Source of the DNA: CAYRAV01 sp964422365
GTDB taxonomy: Bacteria; Bacillota; Clostridia; Lachnospirales; Lachnospiraceae
Direction of reading: 5' to 3'
Length of the DNA: 28,412 nucleotides
Assembly (NCBI GenBank): GCA_964422365.1
Contig: CAYRAV010000039.1
Span: 1 to 28,412, forward strand
The notes below the pieces were generated by a model. It was not told the origin of the DNA and did not search any database. It saw only the letters and a program-made list of their open reading frames with translations. Below are positions 1-7,705 of the stretch, piece after piece. The first letter of the stretch is position 1. Each line of letters starts with the position of its first letter. A program made the position numbers and the translations under genes.

Positions 1-310
1 TTCCAAGACCACCATTTCCTAAAGATGGCTCTAATTCACATTCTTCAATTTCTGCAATATTTTTTCCATTTGAAGATAATTCTTTGCTGATTTCGTCATA
101 GATACCAAGATTGATTAAGTTGTTGGATAATAGTTTTCCAATTAAGAATTCGGCAGAAATGTAATAAACTTTTTTCTTTCCCTCATTATAACCCTTATCT
201 TTTAATGCATCCTTTGTAAGTTTTAACAGAGCTACATACACTTCTTCATTGCTGCACTCTTTAATAGATTTGCCATATAACTCTTCTACTACTTTTGATA
301 AATTGCTCAT
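1..310 (-). CDS. glgP: Glycogen/alpha-glucan phosphorylase, N-terminal part (cut by window start)
   Basis: Reading the minus strand from the ATG at 308-310 gives about 103 residues starting MSNLSKVVEELYGKSI, then KKVYYISAEFLIGKLLSNN and ending ECELEPSLGNGGLG. The YYISAEFL and EPSLGNGGLG blocks are hallmarks of the N-terminal part of glycogen/starch phosphorylases, which release glucose-1-phosphate from alpha-1,4-glucans using pyridoxal phosphate. The catalytic core and the PLP lysine lie outside the window. An AGGAGG at about 316-321 sets the start, and a consensus promoter lies upstream at 449-477. The gene is divergent from the protease gene at 601, with about 290 bases between them. The family call is secure; the exact glucan substrate cannot be told. 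Confidence 0.9.
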   Translation of the reverse strand, partial: MSNLSKVVEELYGKSIKECSNEEVYVALLKLTKDALKDKGYNEGKKKVYYISAEFLIGKLLSNNLINLGIYDEISKELSSNGKNIAEIEECELEPSLGNGGLG

Positions 311-448
311 CGTTTGCCTCCTAAAAAATAAAATTCTTTTATCATCTGCATCAAACAAAATGTTATGTTTGACACCATGTTTCATAACTGCTGCATAAAA
401 TAGTATATATATTAATTCATAAAAAATAACACCATTTCATATAGTATC

Positions 449-477
449 ATCATAATATTTATTTATAGAAATGTCAA
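449..477 (-). promoter_or_regulatory. Sigma-A type promoter for glgP
   Basis: On the minus strand TTGACA (472-477) is followed by a 17-base spacer and TATGAT (449-454). Transcription would start near 441, leaving a leader of about 130 bases. The leader holds a small inverted repeat, TCAAACA (351-357) with TGTTTGA (366-372), of unknown function. The rest of the 311-600 spacer is AT-rich, and I see no convincing promoter for the divergent gene at 601. Confidence 0.7.
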
Positions 478-600
478 GCAACATTAAAATTTTTTGAGTT
501 ATAGTTGTGATTATTCTGTCATTTTTTTGACATATCAGATAAAATACACATTTTCTCTTCTATCAGAATATATTAGAAATAAAATTGTTGGAGAACTTTT

Positions 601-2310
601 ATGCCAGTAAATCCAAATAATAATTGTAATGAAATTATTTTAAGTGAAGACTATGAAGATTTCATTGTAGATTTTAATGGAGATATTTCCATGATAGAAG
701 ATTTATATCAGCCAGAATGTATCCAGCTCATTAGCAACCGTTTTGCCAGTGTTTATATAAAAAAACGTGGAACAGAATATATAAACCGCTATGGATATAA
801 TTCTGTTCCAAAATGTTTTGGCTTATTGGATTTATCAACTTTAGAAGAAACAGGAGTAAACAGAATCAGAAGACAGCCTTATATTGATTTGTATGGGCAG
901 GATATTTTAATAGGTTTCATAGATACTGGAATTGATTACACCCATCCGGTGTTTCGCAACACTGATAATACATCTCGTATATTCTCAATATGGGATCAAA
1001 GCATCAATGAAATAACGGAAGACAGTCTTGGCAGAAGAACAGAATATTATGATTTTGGTGTGGAATATACAAAAGAAATGTTAGATATGGCACTTCAATC
1101 AGATTCTCCTGAAAAATTAGTTCCTACTATGGATGAAAATGGTCATGGAACTTTTCTTGCAGGCATTGCAGCAGGGAATGAAGATTTGGAAAATGATTTT
1201 TCCGGAATTGCCCCATTATCTAATATTGTTGTGGTGAAACTAAAAGAAGCAAAATCTTATCTGAAACAATATTATGGTGTTTCACCACAAACTTTGTGTT
1301 ATCAGGAAAACGATATTATGATGGGAATACGATATCTGCTTCGAATGTCAAATCAATATGGAAAACCAATTGTCATATGTATTGGTATTGGGAGTAATGA
1401 AGGCAGTCATAGCGGCAGTTTATATTTATCTCAATATTTGAATATCATTTCACAATATACCGGTGTTGCGACTGTTGTAGCTGCCGGGAATGAAGTAAAT
1501 TTAGGACACCATTATGAAGGGGAAATACAACAGGGAATTACAGACACAGTTGAATTGAAAATATCAGAAAATGAACAAGGATTGTATATGGAAATCTGGT
1601 CAAAATCTCCGAATAAGGTTACTTTAGGCATCGTAACACCTCTTGGAGAAACAGCAGCTGATATTTCAATTCATGATAAGAGAGAGGAACGTATTACTTT
1701 TGTTTTTGAAAAAACTGTTTTGTACATTTCGAGAATTGTAGATACGTATACTGGAAATGAGGTAATTATCATAAGATTTGAGAAACCTACACCAGGGATT
1801 TGGAATATCAAGGTACATCCACAAATTGTATTTTCTAAAACTTATCACATATGGATGCCAATGGAACAATTTGTAAATAGGGATACTTATTTTCTAGTTC
1901 CCGATCCAAACATAACAATTTGTGAACCTGGAAATGCACAAACCGTCATTACCATGTCCACTTATAACCATAAGACACAGGCTATCTACATTCAATCCAG
2001 CCGCGGTTTTACATGGGATAATGTTGTGAAGCCGGATTTGGCAGCACCTGGTGTAAATGTATATGGGCCAGTTCCAGGAAATAAATTTTCAACCAAAACA
2101 GGTTCAAGTGTTGCCGCTGCTCAAGGTGCAGGGCTAAGTGCACTTATGATGCAATGGGGAATTGTAGAAGGATATAATCTGGATATGAATACTGTAAAAA
2201 TCAAAAATTATTTTATCAGAAGTGCCCGAAGAGAAAATATCATTTATCCCAATAATGAGTGGGGTTATGGAGAAATAGATATTTATGAGGCATTCCGAAT
2301 GTTAAGATAA
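601..2310 (+). CDS. S8 subtilisin-like serine protease, clostridial Csp type
   Basis: A 569-residue subtilase without a signal peptide. The catalytic triad is complete: Asp108 in DTGIDYTHP, His182 in GHGT and Ser503 in TGSSVAAA, with the oxyanion Asn297 in AAGN. Residues 1-90 look like the prodomain, and roughly 305-440, between Asn and Ser, form a beta-rich insert in the place where CspB of Clostridium carries its jelly-roll domain. Csp proteases act in spores and activate the cortex hydrolase SleC during germination; CspC-type relatives are inactive bile-salt sensors. Here the triad argues for an active, CspB-like enzyme, though Lachnospiraceae can carry several paralogues, so the exact role is inferred. 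GGAGA at 590-594 sets the start. A GerA-family gene follows 221 bases downstream, which supports a germination role. Confidence 0.82.
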   Translation: MPVNPNNNCNEIILSEDYEDFIVDFNGDISMIEDLYQPECIQLISNRFASVYIKKRGTEYINRYGYNSVPKCFGLLDLSTLEETGVNRIRRQPYIDLYGQDILIGFIDTGIDYTHPVFRNTDNTSRIFSIWDQSINEITEDSLGRRTEYYDFGVEYTKEMLDMALQSDSPEKLVPTMDENGHGTFLAGIAAGNEDLENDFSGIAPLSNIVVVKLKEAKSYLKQYYGVSPQTLCYQENDIMMGIRYLLRMSNQYGKPIVICIGIGSNEGSHSGSLYLSQYLNIISQYTGVATVVAAGNEVNLGHHYEGEIQQGITDTVELKISENEQGLYMEIWSKSPNKVTLGIVTPLGETAADISIHDKREERITFVFEKTVLYISRIVDTYTGNEVIIIRFEKPTPGIWNIKVHPQIVFSKTYHIWMPMEQFVNRDTYFLVPDPNITICEPGNAQTVITMSTYNHKTQAIYIQSSRGFTWDNVVKPDLAAPGVNVYGPVPGNKFSTKTGSSVAAAQGAGLSALMMQWGIVEGYNLDMNTVKIKNYFIRSARRENIIYPNNEWGYGEIDIYEAFRMLR

Positions 2311-2531
2311 GAGTTATACTGCTATTGTATGTTTTTATAAATTTTGTATATACTATTCACAAGTTCTTTTTGATATTTATTTTTATATATCAGTTACTTG
2401 TTCTGTAGATTCAAAAACGGATAGAAAGAATCTGTTGCCTAATTGGCAGATTTGAAATCCAAAACAATTTTAGAAAATTAGAATTAGCAGTTTTAGCAGT
2501 ATCTATTATATCACGTTCAACGGAGGAATAA

Positions 2532-3983
2532 ATGAAAGAATTATCAAATAATATAGACAAAAATATAGAAACATTACAGGAACTTTTCCCCATTGGAAAA
2601 AGTTTTGATTTGATTACAAGAAATTTAATGCTTGGAAATGCAAAAGCATTTTGGATAGGAATCAATGGATTTTGCAGAAATGATTTATTACAGCAGCTCT
2701 TTTCTGATCTGCAAAATCCACTGTATATGCAAAATCCTGATATTAAAAATATAGAAGTTTATATGAATACAAAAATTGGTTACAGCCAAGTAGAATTAAG
2801 TAATGATTGGGATAAAATTGTAAAAAATATACTGAGCGGGCCATCGGTTCTGCTAATTGATGGATTTAAAGATGCCATCATTATTGATACAAGAACATAT
2901 CCCTCAAGAGGTGTAGAAGAACCTGACACAGAAAAGGTAACACGAGGGGCAAAAGACGGTTTTGTTGAAACACTGGTATTTAATACTGCCCTAATCAGAA
3001 GAAGAATAAGAAGCCCTCAGTTAACTTTTGAAATCACATCTATAGGGACAGACAGTAAAACAGATGTAGCAATTGGTTATATTGGAGATAAAATTGATCA
3101 TAAAATGCTTTATGAATTACAATCAAAGCTAAAAGAAATTGATGCCACTTCTCTTACCATGGGAAGTAAAAGTTTAGAGGAACTTTTAATCAAAAAAAGT
3201 TTGTTTCATCCATTACCTAGCATATTATTTACAGAGCGTCCGGATGTTACCTGCAGCTACTTGTTAGAAGGGCATATTGTAATAATTGTAGATAATTCTC
3301 CTTCTGCTCTTATCTTACCATGCACAATTTTTCAATTTACCCAAAGTCCTGAAGACTATTACAAGAGTCCTTCTGTAGGAAATTATTTGCGGATGATTCG
3401 GTTTATTTGTGTTTTGTTAAGTTTATTTTTAATGCCGGTATTTTTATTATTAGGTGCACATATACCTGAATTTCTGCCACAAATCAATATTATTACAACA
3501 GAACATACAATGAATCCATTAAAATTGTTTATTTATGTTTTATTTATTGAATTTGGACTGGATTTATTTAAATATTCATCTGCACACGCTTCGAGTGGTT
3601 TTTCAAATTCCCTTTCTATTATTGGAGGATTAATTATTAGTGATGTAGCCATTCAATTAAATTGGGCAAACTTAGAAGCGATTTTTTATGGTGCTTCTAC
3701 TATGCTTGCAACTCTTAGCCTGGCAAGCATTGAATTTGGAGAAGGGCTTCGTATTTACCGGATTTTTTTAGTACTTGCCACTGGATTTTTTGGAATCACT
3801 GGCTTTGTGGTTGGAACTATCCTGATTCTGTGTTCCATTATTACAACACCAACTTTTGCAAGAAAAAGTTATTTCTGGCCTTTATATCCATTTAACTGGG
3901 AAGCCTTAAAAACATTACTCTTCCGCTACCCTACTGCCAAAGCCCAGCCAAGTAAAATATGGGAAGATAAAGCATCCCATTAA
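2532..3983 (+). CDS. GerA/SpoVAF-family spore germination protein
   Basis: A 483-residue GerA-family protein. Residues 1-285 form the soluble N-terminal region, with IGKSFDLITRNLMLG at about 21-35 and the family motif EEPDTEKVTRGAKDGFVETL at 129-148. About five hydrophobic segments follow (roughly 290-312, 328-347, 360-378, 385-403 and 409-436), then a proline-containing basic tail. GerA-type A subunits form ion channels in the inner spore membrane that open when nutrients bind. No GerB or GerC partner lies nearby, so this is a stand-alone A subunit. The N-terminal KSFDL block and solo location recall SpoVAF, which modulates germination, more than a full receptor; that branch assignment is inference. 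GGAGG just before the ATG supports the start. The 221-base spacer upstream contains no clear promoter or terminator. Confidence 0.85.
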   Translation: MKELSNNIDKNIETLQELFPIGKSFDLITRNLMLGNAKAFWIGINGFCRNDLLQQLFSDLQNPLYMQNPDIKNIEVYMNTKIGYSQVELSNDWDKIVKNILSGPSVLLIDGFKDAIIIDTRTYPSRGVEEPDTEKVTRGAKDGFVETLVFNTALIRRRIRSPQLTFEITSIGTDSKTDVAIGYIGDKIDHKMLYELQSKLKEIDATSLTMGSKSLEELLIKKSLFHPLPSILFTERPDVTCSYLLEGHIVIIVDNSPSALILPCTIFQFTQSPEDYYKSPSVGNYLRMIRFICVLLSLFLMPVFLLLGAHIPEFLPQINIITTEHTMNPLKLFIYVLFIEFGLDLFKYSSAHASSGFSNSLSIIGGLIISDVAIQLNWANLEAIFYGASTMLATLSLASIEFGEGLRIYRIFLVLATGFFGITGFVVGTILILCSIITTPTFARKSYFWPLYPFNWEALKTLLFRYPTAKAQPSKIWEDKASH

Positions 3984-4070
3984 AAAATAAACTACTACTC
4001 ATAATAAAAATTATACAGCATACCATATATAAAGGCAGAAATTAGATTTTATTAAGTAGGTGTATATGAT

Positions 4071-4247
4071 ATGAGTACTTGTGAACAGGCCATGTTAATT
4101 ACGTTGATCGCATGTAATATATTTGAATGTTTTTCAGAAAATGAAGTCGCATTATTATCGGCCCAGCTTCTACAACTTGGTGAAACACTAGAAGCCATGC
4201 GTGCAAGTAACGAAACATGCCAGAAAAATTGTTGCAGTTCCGAATAA
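4071..4247 (+). CDS. Small cysteine-rich DUF6774-like protein
   Basis: An ORF of 58 residues beginning MSTCEQAMLITLIACNIFEC and continuing SENEVALLSAQLLQLGETLEAM, ending with a cysteine-rich tail CQKNCCSSE. The pattern of an N-terminal helix, an E/D-x-x-x-L-L-x-A segment and QLGETL resembles the short DUF6774 proteins common in Lachnospiraceae, whose function is unknown. AGTAGG at 4055-4060 is an acceptable ribosome binding site about 10 bases upstream. It follows the germination gene by 87 bases on the same strand with no terminator seen between them. The family resemblance is from memory; coding potential rests on the sequence pattern and the binding site. Confidence 0.6.
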   Translation: MSTCEQAMLITLIACNIFECFSENEVALLSAQLLQLGETLEAMRASNETCQKNCCSSE

Positions 4248-4258
4248 AATAAAATTGT

Positions 4259-4356
4259 CAAATGCAAACATTATTGCATTTGCGGTTATGAGGAAAACAA
4301 ATACCCCGCTGATTCTGCGGCATTGTAAATGTAATACCATGCTGCTTGTGGCGGGG
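4259..4356. repeat. Two inverted-repeat structures between converging genes
   Basis: Between the small gene ending at 4247 and the converging marR gene are two hairpins. The first pairs CAAATGCAA (4259-4267) with TTGCATTTG (4274-4282). The second is larger: CCCCGC (4304-4309) pairs with GCGGGG (4351-4356), and inside it GCGGCAT pairs with ATGCTGC with one G-U. The second is followed on the plus strand by a T-rich stretch, and the first is followed by T-rich sequence on the minus strand. Together they could serve as convergent terminators; a decayed repeat is also possible. They are more GC-rich than their surroundings. Confidence 0.5.
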
Positions 4357-4388
4357 ATTTGAATTTTTGTCAATTCTTACAACTATTT

Positions 4389-4817
4389 TTATAAAAAAGT
4401 ATGATCAAACAATCCTTCATTTACTTTTTTCAATAATTCCAATAATACTTCTCTTTCTTTAGAAGTAAGCTTCTTAAGTGTTTTTTCTTCTATTTCTTCC
4501 ATCACTTGTCTGACCTTTACGGCCGTATTTAATCCTTTTTCTGTCAAATAAACATAAAGTGATCTTCGATTACCTTCCTCATTGACACGTTCTACATAAC
4601 CATCTTTTTCCATCTTTGATAGAATACTGGTAACAGATGCAGGTTCTATCTGGCAGCCTATTGCAATTTCTTTTTGCATACATCCATTATGTTCATATAA
4701 AAAATCTAAAACTTTGGGTTGACCGATGGATAGATTGATATTACTAAGTTTTTCATATACTTGTTTCTGGTAAGCACTGTGATTGAGTAACATAAGATAA
4801 TGATAAGATAAATCCAT
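4389..4817 (-). CDS. MarR-family transcriptional regulator
   Basis: A 142-residue winged-helix protein. The recognition region reads MQKEIAIGCQIEPASVTSILSKMEKDGYVER, followed by the wing NRRSLYVYLTEKG and a C-terminal dimerisation helix rich in E, K and L (about 105-135). MarR proteins bind palindromic operators as dimers and usually respond to small ligands; the ligand cannot be predicted here. AAAGGAA eight bases upstream supports the start. The gene is 42 bases downstream of a membrane protein gene on the same strand, so the two probably form one operon. A palindrome in that gap resembles one at the operon promoter (see findings), which suggests autoregulation. Confidence 0.88.
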   Translation of the reverse strand: MDLSYHYLMLLNHSAYQKQVYEKLSNINLSIGQPKVLDFLYEHNGCMQKEIAIGCQIEPASVTSILSKMEKDGYVERVNEEGNRRSLYVYLTEKGLNTAVKVRQVMEEIEEKTLKKLTSKEREVLLELLKKVNEGLFDHTFL

Positions 4818-4840
4818 AATTATATTCCTTTCTTGAAAAT

Positions 4841-4856
4841 CTAATTTAATTAAAAT
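4841..4856. promoter_or_regulatory. Candidate second MarR operator, before marR
   Basis: CTAATTTAATTAAAAT (4841-4856, plus strand) contains the palindrome TTTAATTAAA and resembles CTAAATTAATTTAAT, read on the minus strand at the operon promoter. AT-rich palindromes arise easily by chance in DNA of this composition, so this rests on the matching position before both genes of one operon. Confidence 0.35.
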
Positions 4857-4859
4857 GGT

Positions 4860-5555
4860 TTAATTTGAAAATACACTATTTGTCTGATTATCTTCTACCA
4901 TTTCATCTAAAAAATTTTTCACTGGTTTTAAAAGTATCTTATTTAGCATTTTCAAGCAAATACCTACACCAAATGCTGCAATAACTGTTCCTTCTCTAAC
5001 ACCTGCTAATTTACCTATAAAAATAAGAGAAAGAATTGCAGCAATGATTACAACTGTCCAATCAAAAATCATTTTTGATGATGACAATACAATTCCTGTT
5101 TTATCTGATATTGCCTGCATTACCCCTTCACCAGGGAGTGATAAAATATTTGCTTCTAAGTACAATAAGATACCAAGAGCAACTAATATTATGCTGATTG
5201 CTATATATACAAGCCGCATCCCATAATTTCCACATACAGGTAAGATGTTATTTGCAATTTGATTGGATATACTTACAAAAAAACCAAAAATAGCAGAACA
5301 AAAAATCTGCAGCAGATAAATTGCTTTAAAATCTTTTCGTAAAATTAGAAACTGAATAAAAATAAATCCTATAAATATAACTGTAGTGCAAATACCCATA
5401 TCGATTCCACATATTTCATTCATTACAGATGGAATAGAATTTACAGGTGATACACCTAAATCAGATGCCTTCGATACAGACACTCCCAATGCCATAATAA
5501 AAAGACCAATTAAATATACTACAATCCGTTTCGACCAATGTTTCATTTTCTGCAT
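4860..5555 (-). CDS. YczE/DUF6198-type integral membrane protein
   Basis: A 231-residue hydrophobic protein with about five to six membrane segments, starting MQKMKHWSKRIVVYLIGLFIMALGVSVS. The early LGVSPVNSIPSVMNE segment and the later LSLPGEGVMQAISDKTG block are typical of the YczE/YyaS/YitT-like membrane proteins of Firmicutes. Their transported substrate is unknown. A longer frame with a TTG start at 5570 would run through the Shine-Dalgarno (GGAGG at about 5563-5567), so the ATG at 5553-5555 is the better start. It is the first gene of a probable operon with marR and has a very strong promoter. A drug or metabolite export role is a guess based only on the MarR partner. Confidence 0.75.
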   Translation of the reverse strand: MQKMKHWSKRIVVYLIGLFIMALGVSVSKASDLGVSPVNSIPSVMNEICGIDMGICTTVIFIGFIFIQFLILRKDFKAIYLLQIFCSAIFGFFVSISNQIANNILPVCGNYGMRLVYIAISIILVALGILLYLEANILSLPGEGVMQAISDKTGIVLSSSKMIFDWTVVIIAAILSLIFIGKLAGVREGTVIAAFGVGICLKMLNKILLKPVKNFLDEMVEDNQTNSVFSN

Positions 5556-5579
5556 AATATTTTCCTCCAATTTTTATAT

Positions 5580-5631
5580 TAAATTAATTTAGAATACTAA
5601 CTATTATATTTCTAATAATTTACTTTGTCAA
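5580..5631 (-). promoter_or_regulatory. Strong promoter and candidate MarR operator for the membrane protein-marR operon
   Basis: On the minus strand TTGACA (5626-5631), a 17-base spacer and TATAAT (5603-5608) form a perfect consensus promoter. Transcription would start near 5596. Directly at the start region is the palindrome TAAATTAATTTA (5580-5591), a position where a bound repressor would block initiation. A similar sequence lies before marR at 4841-4856. Confidence 0.75.
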
Positions 5632-5642
5632 GTTTTTATATT

Positions 5643-5671
5643 ATGATGAATTCAAATGGCTGAACTGTTAC
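5643..5671. repeat. Solo end of the inverted-repeat element
   Basis: ATGGCTGAACTGTTAC at 5656-5671 is identical to the right terminal repeat of the element at 8523-8708, and the preceding bases are a weaker match. No partner end is found nearby, so this is a fragment. It sits just upstream of the -35 box of the membrane protein-marR operon. Confidence 0.7.
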
Positions 5672-5730
5672 CAAAATGGCATGCTTGGACTATACCCAAA
5701 ATGATAAAATACAATTATGAGATAAAATGA

Positions 5731-5766
5731 CAAAAGATTGCTGCATGACTTTGCAACAATCTTTTG
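5731..5766 (-). terminator. Intrinsic terminator after obg
   Basis: CAAAAGATTG (5731-5740) pairs with CAATCTTTTG (5757-5766). One mismatch further in, four more pairs follow around a small loop. The minus-strand copy continues into T-rich sequence. It begins eight bases past the obg stop codon. Confidence 0.8.
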
Positions 5767-5773
5767 ATTGTAA

Positions 5774-7057
5774 TTATTTATAATAATCAAACTGTAATCC
5801 ATACATTCGTACTGTATCGCCCTCTTCAATTCCTAACTCTTCTAATTGATCTAAGATACCATTATCCTTTAAGAAACGTTGAAAGAATTCAAATCCTTTC
5901 TCAGAATCTAAATTGGTATACCCCAACATTTTTTCAATTCTAGGACCTTCCACCACAAACATATCATCTTCTTTTACTACAGTAAATGGCTCATTTTTAA
6001 AGATTGGTTCATTAGGGAAAAATTCTTTTTCAAAAATAACAGGTGTCTGATCTAACTCTCCTAATTGTTCTTTGACATAATAAAGCAATTCTTTGACACC
6101 TTTTCCACTAACTGCAGAGATTGGAAAAACCTTAATTCCCTTTGGTTCAAATTCCTCTTTTAACAAAGTGATAACTGTTTCTTCATCCTCTCCATAAAAT
6201 ACATCAACTTTGTTTGCTGCAATGACTTGCGGGCGTTTAGAAAGTTCAATATTATAATTTTTTAATTCCTCATTGATGATTTTAATATCCTGAATAGGAT
6301 CTCTTCCTTCAGTAGAAGCAGCATCTACCATATGAATCATAAGTTTCGTACGTTCAATATGTTTTAAAAATTCGTGTCCCAAACCAATTCCTTCAGATGC
6401 ACCTTCAATTAAGCCTGGAATGTCTGCAATCACAAACCCATCTGTACCTTCTAAATCTACAACACCTAAATTGGGATTTAATGTTGTAAAATGATAATTT
6501 GCAATTTTAGGTTTTGCATTGGTAACACGTGATAGAAATGTTGATTTTCCTACATTTGGAAAACCAACAAGTCCTACATCTGCAATCACTTTTAGTTCTA
6601 ATATAACAGTTAATTCTCTTCCTTTTTGTCCTGGTTGTGCGTATTTCGGCACCTGCATGGTAGGTGTGGCATAATGTTGATTTCCTTTTCCGCCGCGTCC
6701 GCCAGTTAAGATAACTTCTCTTTTATTTTCATGAGACATATCTGTAATGACTTTTCCACTTTCAGCATCTTTTACAACTGTTCCTGGTGGAACCTTTACA
6801 ATCAAATCTTTTCCATCTGCACCATGACATCTTTTTTTTCCACCAGGTTCTCCATCACCAGCACAATATTTTCTTACATGGCGGAAATCATTTAAAGTAT
6901 TGATGCCTTCGTCTACTTCAAAAATTAAATCACCGCCGCGTCCACCATCACCGCCATCAGGACCGCCGGCAGCAACAAATAGTTCTCTACGAAAACTTAC
7001 ATGTCCATCGCCGCCCTTACCAGAGCGTATATATATTTTTGCACTATCAGCAAACAT
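5774..7057 (-). CDS. obg: GTPase Obg (CgtA)
   Basis: A 427-residue Obg GTPase, a ribosome-assembly and stress-linked factor binding the large subunit. The glycine-rich OBG fold covers 1-158 (GKGGDGHVSFRRE; GGPDGGDGGRGG). The G domain follows with G1 GFPNVGKS (165-172), switch Thr191-Thr192, G3 DIPG (212-215), G4 NKVD (282-285) and G5 SAVSG (314-318). The last 90 residues form the OCT domain of Gram-positive Obg. The start was set at the ATG at 7055-7057 (MFADSAKIYIRSG), preceded by AGGAGA. A longer frame to 7108 adds 17 residues, about half of them encoded by a repeat element, and is rejected. Upstream lie a decayed MITE and then a strong terminator, so where its transcript begins is an open question. 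Confidence 0.96.
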   Translation of the reverse strand: MFADSAKIYIRSGKGGDGHVSFRRELFVAAGGPDGGDGGRGGDLIFEVDEGINTLNDFRHVRKYCAGDGEPGGKKRCHGADGKDLIVKVPPGTVVKDAESGKVITDMSHENKREVILTGGRGGKGNQHYATPTMQVPKYAQPGQKGRELTVILELKVIADVGLVGFPNVGKSTFLSRVTNAKPKIANYHFTTLNPNLGVVDLEGTDGFVIADIPGLIEGASEGIGLGHEFLKHIERTKLMIHMVDAASTEGRDPIQDIKIINEELKNYNIELSKRPQVIAANKVDVFYGEDEETVITLLKEEFEPKGIKVFPISAVSGKGVKELLYYVKEQLGELDQTPVIFEKEFFPNEPIFKNEPFTVVKEDDMFVVEGPRIEKMLGYTNLDSEKGFEFFQRFLKDNGILDQLEELGIEEGDTVRMYGLQFDYYK

Positions 7058-7087
7058 AGAGTTTATCTCCTTTTCTATACAATTTAG

Positions 7088-7288
7088 ATTACTATTCATC
7101 CATGCCATTTATATTTTATTTTTCAGTGCGAAGCACATTCATTGAATATACCTTATCGGGAAAATCCGCCAGCCAGAACCAGAATAAATTACAGTATGCC
7201 CAGATAAGTATCATTTGCTGGAATATACCTTTTGATAAAAAGTGATGAATGGGTTGACCAAACAATTTCTGCATGGATGAACTGTAAC
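7088..7288. mobile_element. Decayed MITE-like element upstream of obg
   Basis: The left end (7088-7106) matches the family terminal repeat at 14 of 19 positions. The right end GCATGGATGAACTGTAAC (7271-7288) differs from the intact copy at two positions. The body contains TGCGAAGCACATTCATTG (7127-7144), shared with copies at 15852-15869 and 16076-16093, and AAAATCCGCCAGCC (7161-7174), identical to 18223-18236. No 8-bp target duplication is visible, so the copy is old or rearranged. No plausible gene is encoded in it. It lies directly between the rpmA terminator and the obg ribosome binding site. Confidence 0.75.
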
Positions 7289-7341
7289 AACAAAGTAACC
7301 CCAAATAATTTGAATAGTCAAATATTTGGGGTTACTTTGTT
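7289..7341 (-). terminator. Terminator of the rplU-prp-rpmA operon
   Basis: A perfect 19-base stem pairs 7289-7307 with 7323-7341 (left arm AACAAAGTAACCCCAAATA), with a further small pairing in the loop. It is followed on either strand by only moderately T-rich sequence. It begins 51 bases after the rpmA stop and abuts the repeat element exactly. Confidence 0.8.
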
Positions 7342-7392
7342 TCTTCTGTAAAACAATATCTATATAAAGATATTGTAACGCATACTATGTGA

Positions 7393-7680
7393 TTATTTTG
7401 CTTCAACAGGATATACAGAAGCCTGTTTTTTACTTCTGCCCTTTCTTTCAAAACGTAATACACCATCTACTAATGCATATAATGTATCATCGCCGCCACG
7501 TCCCACATTCACACCAGGATGAATTTTAGTACCACGCTGTCTATAAAGAATATTTCCTGCTAATACGAACTGTCCATCAGCTCTTTTTGCACCTAATCTC
7601 TTAGATTCAGAATCTCTACCGTTCTTTGTAGAACCAACACCCTTTTTATGAGCGAATAATTGAAGGTTCATCTTTAACAT
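7393..7680 (-). CDS. rpmA: 50S ribosomal protein L27 with cleavable N-terminal extension
   Basis: A 95-residue L27. It begins MLKMNLQLFAHKKGVGSTKNGRDS. In Firmicutes, L27 is made with the extension up to LQLFA, which the protease Prp removes before HKKG so that the new N-terminus can reach the peptidyl transferase centre. The conserved GSTKNGRDS, GQFVLAGNILYRQRGTKIHPG and GRGGDDTLYALVDG blocks are present. The start at 7678-7680 has GGAGGTG a few bases upstream; a longer frame to 7737 would run into the prp gene and is rejected. It is the last gene of the rplU-prp-rpmA operon. Confidence 0.97.
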   Translation of the reverse strand: MLKMNLQLFAHKKGVGSTKNGRDSESKRLGAKRADGQFVLAGNILYRQRGTKIHPGVNVGRGGDDTLYALVDGVLRFERKGRSKKQASVYPVEAK

Positions 7681-7705
7681 ATCCTTACACCTCCTCGAAT
7701 ACAAA

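Noticed and set aside
480..600. Forespore sigma-factor promoter before the Csp-like gene
   Set aside because: TTGACA at 527-532 has no -10 box at a proper distance, and sigma-E or sigma-G matches were too weak to call.
5556..5570. TTG start of the membrane protein gene
   Set aside because: The added codons are the ribosome binding site of the ATG start.
7058..7108. 17-residue extension of obg
   Set aside because: About half of it is encoded by the element at 7088-7288; the ATG at 7055-7057 has AGGAGA and gives the standard MFADSAKIYIRSGKGG start.
7116..7304. 62-residue reading frame on the minus strand
   Set aside because: It lies in the decayed MITE and the adjoining terminator, with no ribosome binding site or coding character.
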